Shown one piece after another: positions 9,898 to 18,700 of a stretch of DNA of 64,000 nucleotides. Source of the DNA: Halomonas sp. 1513. Its GTDB lineage: Bacteria; Pseudomonadota; Gammaproteobacteria; Pseudomonadales; Halomonadaceae. Location: positions 1,426,001 through 1,490,000 of the forward strand of contig CP019326.1 in the NCBI GenBank assembly GCA_001971685.1, in the 5' to 3' direction. Numbering within the stretch: the first letter of the stretch is position 1; each line of letters opens with the position of its first letter. Both the position numbers and the translations under genes were made by a program. Below the pieces are notes generated by a model. It did no database searches, was not told the DNA's origin, and worked only from the letters and a program-made list of their open reading frames with translations.

Positions 9898-10913
9898 TGG
9901 TCGAAGGGCATCGTCGACAGGGCGTCGACCAGCGCTTCGAGGCCGAATATCGTGCGCATGGTGGCGCTCATGGCATGGGCATCCATCTCAACGATACGTC
10001 CATTTCTTACCGCCGACATCTCCCGAGTCACTGGGTCGCTGTGCAGAAATTCGAGCTTGTTCTCTATATCGTCGGCCGGAAATCGGCGACGATCCATGCT
10101 GGCGACCACGATGATATCCGGGTCGGCCCGGGCGATTGTTTCCCAGCCAACGACAGGCCACTCTTCATCGGATTCCACCACATTGCGAATGCCGAGAACG
10201 TTCATCATGTAGCCCGGCGCGCCGAGCCGGCCGGCGGCATAAGGATCCGCTGACTCGTCGGGGGAGGAGAACCAGAACATCGCCGACAGGTCTTCCGGCA
10301 GCGCCAGGCGCTGGGCGGTCTCGACGGCCTCGGCCTCGCGTGCCTGCAGGTCGGCGACCAGGGCATCGCCGTCCTCGGCAACGTCGAAGATGCTGGCCAG
10401 CTCATGAATGCCCTTGTAGACATGCTCAGGGGAAAAGGCCGCAATGCGCGTGCCGTCGCCACCGGTACTATTGTCCTTGGTGTCGCAATCCGCCGGCATC
10501 ACATAGGTGTTGATACCCAATTCATGAAACTGCTCTCGGCTGGCCACGCTGCCGGTAGGGCCGATATGCCACTCATACTGGGCGGCGACGAGCTCGGGTC
10601 TGCGGTTGACGACGGACTCGAAACTGGGGTCGTTGTCGGCCAGGCGCTCGATATCGGCATTGACCTCGCTGAACTCAGGCAGCACCGGATTGAACCACAC
10701 GGACGTCGCGGATACTCGCTCGGAAAGCCCCAGTGCATAGAGAATTTCAGTCGCCGACTGCCCGACGGTAACCGTGCTCTGAGGAGCGGATTGGAAGCTG
10801 ATTTCCATGCCGCAATTCGTCAGCGTCAAGGGATAGTCCGTGCCGTCCGCGATGACCAATGGTGCAGGAAAAAGAGCGAGGATTGCCAGTAATCGTCGGG
10901 CGTAATTCATCAC
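9894..10913 (-). CDS. ABC transporter periplasmic substrate-binding protein (metal or metallophore type)
   Basis: 339-aa binding protein of the FecB/BtuF helical-backbone fold. A short signal peptide (hydrophobic core, ending near VIADG) is followed by VGQSATEILYALGL, a PELVAAQYEW segment and ADPDIIVVASMD, all typical of the fold. It is first in the minus-strand operon with the permease and ATPase. The 18-base palindrome at 11030-11047, 117 bases upstream, matches a Zur box and suggests a zinc-starvation transporter. From memory, a comparable FecBCD set in Pseudomonas aeruginosa (PA2912-PA2914, next to B12 genes) is zinc responsive. The substrate is inferred, not shown. Confidence 0.82.
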   Translation of the reverse strand: MMNYARRLLAILALFPAPLVIADGTDYPLTLTNCGMEISFQSAPQSTVTVGQSATEILYALGLSERVSATSVWFNPVLPEFSEVNADIERLADNDPSFESVVNRRPELVAAQYEWHIGPTGSVASREQFHELGINTYVMPADCDTKDNSTGGDGTRIAAFSPEHVYKGIHELASIFDVAEDGDALVADLQAREAEAVETAQRLALPEDLSAMFWFSSPDESADPYAAGRLGAPGYMMNVLGIRNVVESDEEWPVVGWETIARADPDIIVVASMDRRRFPADDIENKLEFLHSDPVTREMSAVRNGRIVEMDAHAMSATMRTIFGLEALVDALSTMPFDQ

Positions 10914-11029
10914 GTCATGTCCAAGTGGCGGGGAGGTGGTGGCCTATCTGCTACCGGTGGGCGGCGATCATAGCACTGCATTTTGCATGTGGGAGCCGCG
11001 ATTGCCACCTGCCGGGCTCAGAATTTAAA

Positions 11030-11047
11030 GAAATGTTATAACATATC
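11030..11047 (-). promoter_or_regulatory. Zur-like operator
   Basis: The sequence GAAATGTTATAACATATC is an almost perfect 18-base inverted repeat. Its ATGTTATAACAT core matches the zinc uptake regulator (Zur) operator of proteobacteria as I recall it. It lies in the only AT-rich part of the intergenic region upstream of the minus-strand binding-protein gene. Nothing on the plus strand is nearer than the riboswitch that starts about 130 bases to the right. Confidence 0.6.
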
Positions 11048-11070
11048 TTTTTATGGAAGCAACGCCGCTT

Positions 11071-11112
11071 GGACAGATCCGTCGACAGGCCTACGAGGAG
11101 GCGCTGTAACCC
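11071..11112 (-). repeat. Dispersed intergenic repeat, copy 2 (inverted)
   Basis: Read on the minus strand, this segment matches the right part of copy 1 (3136-3179) closely: GGGTTACAGCGCCTCCTCGT, followed by the module ending GACGGATC. It lies between the Zur-like box and the second riboswitch. Confidence 0.65.
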
Positions 11113-11177
11113 CGCCCCTGGCGCCAGGCGGGCAAATTGCGCCGATTGCGGCAATTGGATTAGGATGGCAGCCATGA

Positions 11178-11370
11178 AGACGGGTGCCCCTGCTGCCAGG
11201 GGATAATCGGGAAGTATGGTATGGCGCTTGCGCCTATCCCATCGCTGCCCCCGCAACGGTAATGAGTGAGTCGCCTGCAACAACCACTGGCTTAGGCTGG
11301 GAAGGTGCAGGCAACGGCGTGATCTCCTTGATTGCGTCCTCCTCGAGCCCGGAGACCGGCCCGTTATTTC
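11178..11370 (+). promoter_or_regulatory. Cobalamin riboswitch upstream of the cobalt-chelatase operon
   Basis: Second B12 aptamer on the plus strand. Blocks in order are GGGTGCC (about 11182), ATCGGGAAGTATGGT, GCTGCCCCCGCAACGGTAAT, CCACTGG, CTGGGAAGGTGCAGG, and AGCCCGGAGACCGGCC (11346-11361). It is about 140 bases upstream of the ChlI-ChlD fusion gene. A strong hairpin (CACCGACGC / GCGTCGGTG, about 11438-11461) lies between them and may be part of the expression platform. It probably represses the chlID-cobB-cobW-cobN-cobG operon when cobalamin is plentiful. Confidence 0.93.
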
Positions 11371-11511
11371 GTTTCATCCAGTGACGGTGCGGTGGGCACC
11401 GGGGATAGCGCGTGTTTGTGATCTTCCAGTTTTCCACCGACGCTTCCGGCGTCGGTGCCCGCGGCGTGCCACGGCCCCAGCGTACCCTGACCGGTTCGAG
11501 GCGAGGCCGTG

Positions 11512-13260
11512 ATGACCACCGTGAGTGAGTTTCCCTTCGTCGCCGTGGTTGGCCAGCAGGCCCTCAAGACCGCGCTGCTGCTCAACGCCATCGACCCCCG
11601 TATCGGGGGCGTGCTGATCAGCGGCCCGCGCGGGACTGCGAAGTCCACCCTGGCTCGGGCGCTGGCGGCTATCCTGCCCGATGACCCCGAAGGGCGCCGT
11701 CCGCCGTTCGTCACCCTGCCGCTAGGCGCCAGCGAAGAGCGCCTGACCGGTAGCCTGGACCTGCAGCGGGTGCTGTCCGAGCGCGAGGCGAGCTTTCAAC
11801 CGGGCCTGCTGGCCAAGGCCCACGGCGGCGTGCTCTACGTCGACGAGGTCAACCTGCTGCCGGATCCCCTGGTGGACCTGCTGCTCGATGTGGCCGCGAG
11901 CGGCACCAACATCGTCGAGCGCGACGGCATCAGCCATACCCATCCCGCCCGCTTCAGCCTGATCGGCACCATGAACCCCGACGAAGGGGAACTGCGCCCC
12001 CAGCTGCTCGATCGCTTCGGCCTATGTCTCGAACAGGGCGCGGCGATGAGCGTCCGCGAGCGGGTGGCCATCTTGCAGCAGCGCGAGGCCTTCGACCGCG
12101 ACCCCGAGGGCTACGTGGCCCGCCAGGCCGAGGCCCAGGCCGCGCTGACCCGGCGGCTGGGGCAGGCGCAGCGCCTGCTGGCCGAGATCACCAGCGAGCC
12201 CTGGGTCTACGAGCATATCGCGCTGCGCTGCGAGTCCGCCGCCGTCGAGGGCCTGCGGGCCGACGTGACCTGGCACCGGGCCGCCCAGGCCCATGCCGCC
12301 TGGCGCGGCGCGACCACGGTGGACCGGGAGGACCTGGATAGCGTCGAGCCCTGGGTCCTGGCGCATCGCCGGCACTCGGATCATCCCACAGACCCGCCTC
12401 CAGGCCACGGCCCGGACCAGACCCCGCCGCCTCCCGATAGCGGCAACGCCGCTGACGACAGCCAGGCGCCGGGTGCTAGCGAGAGCGCTCCAGCCTCGCA
12501 AGCGCTGGGGCAGTGGGGCGCCATGCCGCCGGTCACCCAGAAAAGCGTCACTGTGCCGGCGGCGGATCTGCCGGGAATCTCCCTGGAAACACCCGCGAAA
12601 CCGACCACCTCGGCGCCTTCGGCATCCGTGCGCCGCGGACAGCAGCCCGGCCAGCGTCGGGCACATCGCCAAGCATCCCGACCTGACTGGTTCGCCACCC
12701 TGGTCGCCAACCGCGGCCGCTGGCCCTGGCGGGAGCTGCGCTTTCGCCAGGCCCGCTGCGGCCAGCCGGTGCTGCACCTGGTGCTGCTGGATACCTCCGC
12801 CTCGACCCTGGGCCGGCAGCTGCTGGGCCGAGCCAAGGGCCTGGTCGAGCGGCTGGCGCAGCAGGCCTATGACGCCCGGGAGCAGATGGCGGTGCTGGGC
12901 TTCGGCAATGGCGGCGTCACGCCTGTGCTGCTACGCCGCCGCGCGCCCAAGGCGCTGCGTGAGCGGCTCGATGCCGCCGACGGCGGCGGCGGCACGCCGC
13001 TGCGCGACGCCGTGCTGCGGGCGGCGCGCCTGATTCGCCAGTGGCGGCGACAGGATCCTGGCCTGCATGTGCGGACCTACCTCATCACCGACGGGCGTAC
13101 CCGCCAATCCCTGGATGGCCTGCCGCCGCTGGGTGACTGCATCGTCGTGGATACCGAGCAGGCCGCGGTCAAGCGGGGCAGGGGAACGCAGATCGCCCGG
13201 CAGCTGGGGGCGCTGTACCGGCCCCTGTCGCATCTGGAACGCCGCCTGGAGACCACATGA
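11512..13260 (+). CDS. Magnesium-chelatase-type ChlI-ChlD fusion, putative cobaltochelatase subunit
   Basis: 582-aa protein uniting an AAA+ module (Walker A GPRGTAKST at residues 38-46, Walker B LYVDEVNLL near 110, GTMNPDEG sensor) with a C-terminal von Willebrand A domain (MIDAS DTSAS at about 427-431). A Pro-rich, low-complexity linker joins them. Together with CobN it would drive ATP-dependent cobalt insertion into hydrogenobyrinate a,c-diamide, replacing CobS and CobT, which are not in this window. The ATG at 11512 lies 6 bases after GAGGCGAG; a GTG at 11509 is possible. It overlaps cobB by ATGA. It is first in the riboswitch-controlled operon. Confidence 0.88.
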   Translation: MTTVSEFPFVAVVGQQALKTALLLNAIDPRIGGVLISGPRGTAKSTLARALAAILPDDPEGRRPPFVTLPLGASEERLTGSLDLQRVLSEREASFQPGLLAKAHGGVLYVDEVNLLPDPLVDLLLDVAASGTNIVERDGISHTHPARFSLIGTMNPDEGELRPQLLDRFGLCLEQGAAMSVRERVAILQQREAFDRDPEGYVARQAEAQAALTRRLGQAQRLLAEITSEPWVYEHIALRCESAAVEGLRADVTWHRAAQAHAAWRGATTVDREDLDSVEPWVLAHRRHSDHPTDPPPGHGPDQTPPPPDSGNAADDSQAPGASESAPASQALGQWGAMPPVTQKSVTVPAADLPGISLETPAKPTTSAPSASVRRGQQPGQRRAHRQASRPDWFATLVANRGRWPWRELRFRQARCGQPVLHLVLLDTSASTLGRQLLGRAKGLVERLAQQAYDAREQMAVLGFGNGGVTPVLLRRRAPKALRERLDAADGGGGTPLRDAVLRAARLIRQWRRQDPGLHVRTYLITDGRTRQSLDGLPPLGDCIVVDTEQAAVKRGRGTQIARQLGALYRPLSHLERRLETT

Positions 13261-14657
13261 CCGAGCATGATCCCAACCGTGCGGCGCCGACGAGTGCCGC
13301 CTGCCCTGCGGTGTTTATCGCCGCACCCGCCTCGGGCCAGGGCAAGACCACGGTAACCGCTGCGCTGGCGCGGATGCTGCGCAACCGGGGCAAGGTGGTG
13401 CGGGTCTTCAAGACCGGCCCGGACTACCTGGATCCCCTGGTGCTGGCCCAGGCCTCCGGCCAGCCGGTGGACCAGCTCGACCTGTGGATGGCCGGCGAGG
13501 CCTACTGCCGGCAGCGCCTGTTCGAGGCCGCGCTCGAGGCGGACCTGATCCTGGTCGAAGGCGCCATGGGCCTGTTCGATGGCGAACCCTCCAGCGCCGA
13601 TCTCGCCGCCCTGTTCGACCTGCCGCTGGTCATCGTCATGGACGTCAAGGGCATGGCCCAGACGGCGGCGGCGCTGGTGGCCGGCCTGGCGGGCTTCCGC
13701 GACGACATCCGCATCGCCGGAATGATCGCCAACGCCTGCGGTTCGCAGCGCCACCGCGAGCTGATCGAAGCGGCGCTGCCTGACGCCATTCCGCTGCTGG
13801 CCGCGGTACCGCGGGACCCCGCCCTGGCCCTGCCCGAGCGCCACCTGGGGCTGGTGCAGGCCGATGAGATCCGCGATGAGCTAGAGGCCCGCTTCGAGGC
13901 CGGCGCCGCGGCGCTCGAGGCCGAGGGGCTGGCGGAGGCCGTGTTGCGACTGCCGCCGGTCATGTTTTCGGCGCCAGGCGTGGAAGCACTGCACGCCTTG
14001 TCGTCGCTTACTCAATACCTTGCCGGCCAGACCATCGGCGTGGCCCGGGATGCGGCCTTCAGCTTTATCTACCAGGCCAACCTGGACCTGCTGGAGGGGA
14101 TGGGCGCGACCCTGCGCTTCTTCTCACCGCTCAACGATGCCCAGCTGCCGACCTGCGACGCGCTCTGGTTCCCCGGCGGCTACCCGGAGCTCCACACCGC
14201 GCGGCTGGCGGAAAACGGCGCCATGCGCGATGACGTTCGCCGCTTCTTTGACGCGGACAAGCCGATTCTCGCCGAGTGCGGCGGCCTGCTCTACTGCCTC
14301 GAAACCCTGACGGACTATGCCGACAGCACCCACGCCATGCTGGGGCTGCTGCCCGGCCACGGCGCCATGCGCGGACGGCGCGGCTGCCAGGGGATGCAGA
14401 CCGCCGAGCTACCGGAGGGGCCGGTGCGCGGCCATGCCCATCACCGCTCGCTGGCAGAGGGCACCCCCGAAGCCATCGCCTTTGGCCGGCGCCAGCGCCA
14501 CCCCGCGCCGGGCGAGGCGATCTATCGCCAGCGCCGCCTGACGGCGACCTATCTGCACCTGTTCTTCCCCGACAACCCCGCCGCCGTGGCCCGCCTGTTC
14601 ATGCCGGGCCAGGCCAGCGAGACTCACTCCATCACCACACAGGAAACTCACGGATGA
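13257..14657 (+). CDS. cobB: Hydrogenobyrinate (cobyrinate) a,c-diamide synthase
   Basis: 466-aa CobB/CbiA amidotransferase that amidates the a and c side chains using glutamine and ATP. The N-terminal dethiobiotin-synthetase-like domain shows ASGQGKTT and VFKTGPDYLDP. The C-terminal class I glutaminase-like domain has FPGGYPELH, the nucleophile Cys in ILAECGGLLYC, and the His in TATYLHLFF. Since CobN and CobG are present, the aerobic substrate hydrogenobyrinate is likely. Its start lies in an ATGA overlap with the chelatase subunit and its end overlaps cobW. Confidence 0.93.
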   Translation: MTEHDPNRAAPTSAACPAVFIAAPASGQGKTTVTAALARMLRNRGKVVRVFKTGPDYLDPLVLAQASGQPVDQLDLWMAGEAYCRQRLFEAALEADLILVEGAMGLFDGEPSSADLAALFDLPLVIVMDVKGMAQTAAALVAGLAGFRDDIRIAGMIANACGSQRHRELIEAALPDAIPLLAAVPRDPALALPERHLGLVQADEIRDELEARFEAGAAALEAEGLAEAVLRLPPVMFSAPGVEALHALSSLTQYLAGQTIGVARDAAFSFIYQANLDLLEGMGATLRFFSPLNDAQLPTCDALWFPGGYPELHTARLAENGAMRDDVRRFFDADKPILAECGGLLYCLETLTDYADSTHAMLGLLPGHGAMRGRRGCQGMQTAELPEGPVRGHAHHRSLAEGTPEAIAFGRRQRHPAPGEAIYRQRRLTATYLHLFFPDNPAAVARLFMPGQASETHSITTQETHG

Positions 14658-15751
14658 ACCTGAACAAGATCCCCGCCACGGTGGTGACCGGCTTCCTGGG
14701 CAGCGGCAAGACCACGCTGCTGGCCAGCCTGCTGCGCCAGGTCACCGGCGAGCGCATCGCCGTCATCGTCAACGAGTTCGGCGAGCAGGACATCGACTCC
14801 AGCCTGCTGCGCGGCTGCGCCTTGAGCTGTGAAGAAGACGCCACCGCCGTGGAAACCGAGAGCGGCATCTTCGAACTGGCCAACGGCTGCATCTGCTGCA
14901 CCGTGGAGGAGGAATTCCTGCCGGTGATGAAGAAGCTGATGGCGCGCCGCGACGACATCGACCATATCCTCATCGAGACCAGTGGCCTGGCGCTGCCCAA
15001 GCCGCTGGTGCAGGCCTTCAACTGGCCGGAGGTGCGCCAGCACTGCACCGTGGATGCCATCATCACCCTGATCGACGGGCCAGCGGTGGCCGCCGGCCGC
15101 TACGCCAGCGACGTCGGCAAGGTGGAGGCCCAGCGCCTGGCCGACGACTCCCTGGACCACGACCCCAGCCTGCGCGAACTGCTCGACGACCAGCTGAGCG
15201 CCGCCGACCTGGTGCTGGTCAGCAAGACCGACCTGCTCGAGCCGGCCGACCGCAAGCGGGTGGAGGAACTGGTGGCCCAGCGGGTGCCGGCATCCGTCAA
15301 GACGCTGTTCATCGACCAGAGCCTGGCCGCGGACAGCGCCCAGCTGGAAGCCCTGATGGGCATCGGCGCGGCGAGCGAGGAGGGCATCGACCGCATCGAC
15401 AACCACCACGATCGTCATCACGCCGAGGGGGCGCACCACGACCACGCCCACGACCATTTCGACTCCTGCGTGATCCGCCTGGGCGAGGTCGACGGCGACC
15501 TCCTGGCGGAGAGCCTCCAGCAGCTGCTGAAAGCCCACGAGATCTATCGCGCCAAGGGCTTCGCGGCGGTTCCCGGCAAGCCCATGCGCCGGGTGATCCA
15601 GGCCGTCGGTGAGCGCCTGGACGGCTACTTCGACCGGCTCTGGAGGCAGGACGAACCGCGCTGCACCCAGCTGGTGATCATCGGTCGGGCGCTGGACAAG
15701 CAGGCCCTGCACGCGGCCCTGGCGAGCGCCGAGATCGAAGCGACCGCCTGA
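14654..15751 (+). CDS. cobW: CobW-type GTPase / metal chaperone
   Basis: 365-aa G3E-family P-loop GTPase, probably a cobalt chaperone for the chelatase. Walker A is TGFLGSGKTT (residues 12-21), the metal-binding CxCC motif is NGCICC (77-82), the GTP-specificity motif is SKTDLL, and a His-rich stretch occupies about residues 251-270 before the C-terminal CobW_C domain. The start at 14654 overlaps the cobB stop and the stop abuts cobN (TGATG). Zinc-binding COG0523 relatives share all motifs; its position between cobB and cobN favours cobalt. Confidence 0.92.
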   Translation: MNLNKIPATVVTGFLGSGKTTLLASLLRQVTGERIAVIVNEFGEQDIDSSLLRGCALSCEEDATAVETESGIFELANGCICCTVEEEFLPVMKKLMARRDDIDHILIETSGLALPKPLVQAFNWPEVRQHCTVDAIITLIDGPAVAAGRYASDVGKVEAQRLADDSLDHDPSLRELLDDQLSAADLVLVSKTDLLEPADRKRVEELVAQRVPASVKTLFIDQSLAADSAQLEALMGIGAASEEGIDRIDNHHDRHHAEGAHHDHAHDHFDSCVIRLGEVDGDLLAESLQQLLKAHEIYRAKGFAAVPGKPMRRVIQAVGERLDGYFDRLWRQDEPRCTQLVIIGRALDKQALHAALASAEIEATA

Positions 15752-18700
15752 TGCATCTCTTCGCCGCCAAACCCGGGGGCTTCGTCGAGGATGAGGGCAT
15801 CGTCGACCTGCAGCAGAGCCCCGCCGAGATCGTCATCCTGTCCGCCGCCGACAGCAGCCTGTCGGCGCTGGCCCAGGCGGTCGAGCGGCTGAGCGTGACG
15901 CTCGGCGACGACTACCCGACGGTGCGGTTGGCGAACTGGATGAACCTGGTCAAGCCCGCCGCCTACGACCTCTACGAGGACCGCGTGCTGGAGAAGGCGC
16001 GGGTGGTGATCGTCTCGCTGCTGGGTGGCAGCGGCTACTGGCGCTACGGCCACGAGCGGTTGCTGGCCTGGGCCGCCGCTGGACGCGGGCGGCAGCTGAT
16101 CCTGGTGCCGGGCTGCGACGCCCCGGACGACGCCCTGCTGGAGGACTCCAGCGTGCCTTTCGCCTCGGCCCACCGGGTGTGGCGCTACCTGCGCGAAGGC
16201 GGCGTGGACAACGCCGAGCAGCTGCTGCGCTTTGTCGGCAGCGAGTGCTTTGGCCATGGGTTGGACTGGCAGGAGCCCAGGGCGATTCCCGCGGCGCTGC
16301 TCTATATGCCGCATGCCGCCACGCAGCGGGAAGCGACACTCAGTGAGTGGCGAGAGTATCGTCACCCCGACCGCCCGGTCTGCCTGCTGCTCTTCTACCG
16401 CAGCCACCTGCAGGGCGCCAACACTGCCATGCTGGATGGCCTGATCGAGGCGCTGCGGGAGCAGGGGCTCGAGCCGCTGGCGGTGGCCGTGGCGTCGCTC
16501 AAGGAGGAGGCCTGTGTGGCCTTCGTCAATCACCTGATCGAGCAGACCGGGGCCATGCTGGTGGTCAATACCACCAGTTTTTCCGTCAATCGCAGTGACG
16601 ACGACAAGGAGGCCCTGGGAGGGGACCCGTTCGAGGGGCGCTTCGCCGGGCAGTTCGTCGGCCGGCCGGTGGTGCTGCAGGCCATATTGGCGAGCAGCAC
16701 CGAGGAGGACTGGCAGGCCAATGCCGGCGGCCTGCACAGTCGCGACGTGGCCATGCAGGTGGTGCTGCCGGAGATGGACGGCCGCGTCATCACCCGGGCG
16801 GTGGGCTTCAAGAGCGAGGCACACTACAGCGAGCGCTGCCAGCTGTCGGTGATCCGTCATGTGCTGCACCCCGAGCGTGCCGCCTTCGTGTCCACGCTGG
16901 CGCGCCGCGTATGTGGGTTACGCCAGACACCCAATGCCGACAAGCGCCTGGCGCTGGTGCTGGCCAACTACCCCAACCGCGATGGGCGCATCGGCAACGG
17001 CGTCGGCCTGGATACCCCGGCCTCGACGCTGCAGCTCCTGCGGGCGCTGGCCGCGGCGGGCTATCCGGTGAGCGATGTCCCGGATGACAGCGACGGCCTG
17101 ATTCGGCTGCTGCAGGGCGGCGTCACCAATGACCGCGATGTGCTGGACCAGCGCGCCTGCTGGCAGAGCATCGGGCTCGACGACTACCTGGCGTGGTTCC
17201 GGACCCTGCCGGAGACGCTGCAGGAAGCGGTATGCACACGCTGGGGGGCGCCGTCGGAGGACCCCAAGTGCCGCCAGGGCCGGCTGATGATCGCCGGGGT
17301 TCGCCTCGGCGAGACCTTCGTCGGCATACAGCCGGAGCGTGCTTTCACTCAAGGCCCCTGGCGCATCGACGACCCGGTCAAGAGCTACCACGACACCGAG
17401 CTGGTGCCGCCCCACAGCTACCTGGCGTTCTATCTCTGGCTACGCGAGCACTACCAGGTGGATGCGGTGGTGCACGTGGGCAAGCACGGCAACCTGGAGT
17501 GGCTGCCGGGCAAGAGCACGGCGCTTTCCGCCGAGTGCTGGCCGGATATCGCCCTGGGACCGCTGCCGCACTTCTATCCGTTTATCGTCAACGACCCGGG
17601 CGAAGGCGCCCAGGCCAAGCGCCGCAGCCAGGCGGTGATCATCGACCACCTGATGCCGCCGCTGGCCCGCGCCGAACTCTATGGCGCCATGGCGGAACTG
17701 GAAGCCCTGACCGACGAGTATTATCAGGCCCTGGGCATGGATCCGCGGCGCGAGACGCTGCTGCGCGAGCGGATCATCGAGCATCTGCGCCGCACTGGTA
17801 TCGACCAGGAGCTGGCCCAGAGCGGGAATAATAGCGCCGAGGGTACGGATGACGAGCGCCTGCTCAACGAGCTGGACACCTACCTGTGCGATATCAAGGA
17901 GGCCCAGATCCGCCATGGCCTGCACGTGTTGGGCACCTTGCCGCCGCGGGACAAGCAGGCGGGAACCCTGGCCGCCATCCTGCGCTTGCCGCGGGGCGAG
18001 ACGCCGGCCCAGCGCGGCCTGCTGCACAACCTGGCAAACGACCTGGGGCTGGCCGCAGACTTCGATCCGCTGATGGCCGGGGCCGAGCCCTGGAGCGGCC
18101 CGCGGCCGCCGGCCCTGGCCGAGCAGGACAGCTCCGCCTGGCGCACCGCCGCCGATACCCGCGAGCGCTTGGAGCTGCTCGCCCACCAGCTGATCGACGC
18201 CTACGTGCTGGAACCGGGCTGCCTGGCCACCCTGGCTCGGGACTACCCGGCCACCGTCGAGCAGTGCCGCTATGCCCGCGAGCGGCTGTGGGCCTCAATG
18301 CAGCGCGGCGCCGAGATGGAGATTCAGTCGCTGCTGGATGGCCTCGACGGCCTGTTCGTTCCACCCGGGCCGAGTGGCGCCCCCAGCCGCGGGCGGCTGG
18401 ACGTGCTGCCCACCGGGCGCAATTTCTACAGCGTCGATAACCGGGCGATACCCTCACCCGCGGCCTGGTCGCTGGGCGAGAAGTCGGCCCAGGCCTTCGT
18501 CGAGCGCTACCTGCAGGATCACGGCGACTACCCGCGTCAGCTGGGGCTGTCGATCTGGGGTACCGCCACCATGCGCACCGGCGGCGACGACATCGCCCAG
18601 GCCTTTGCGCTGATGGGGGTGCGGCCGATCTGGTCGCTGGGCTCCCAGCGGGTGATCGATGTTGAGGTGATTCCCGCCATGCTGCTGCAGCGCCCCCGGG

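Noticed and set aside
15400..15460. His-rich run in cobW considered as a sequencing or frameshift artefact
   Set aside because: The frame continues into a normal CobW C-terminal domain, and such His-rich loops are common in the family.
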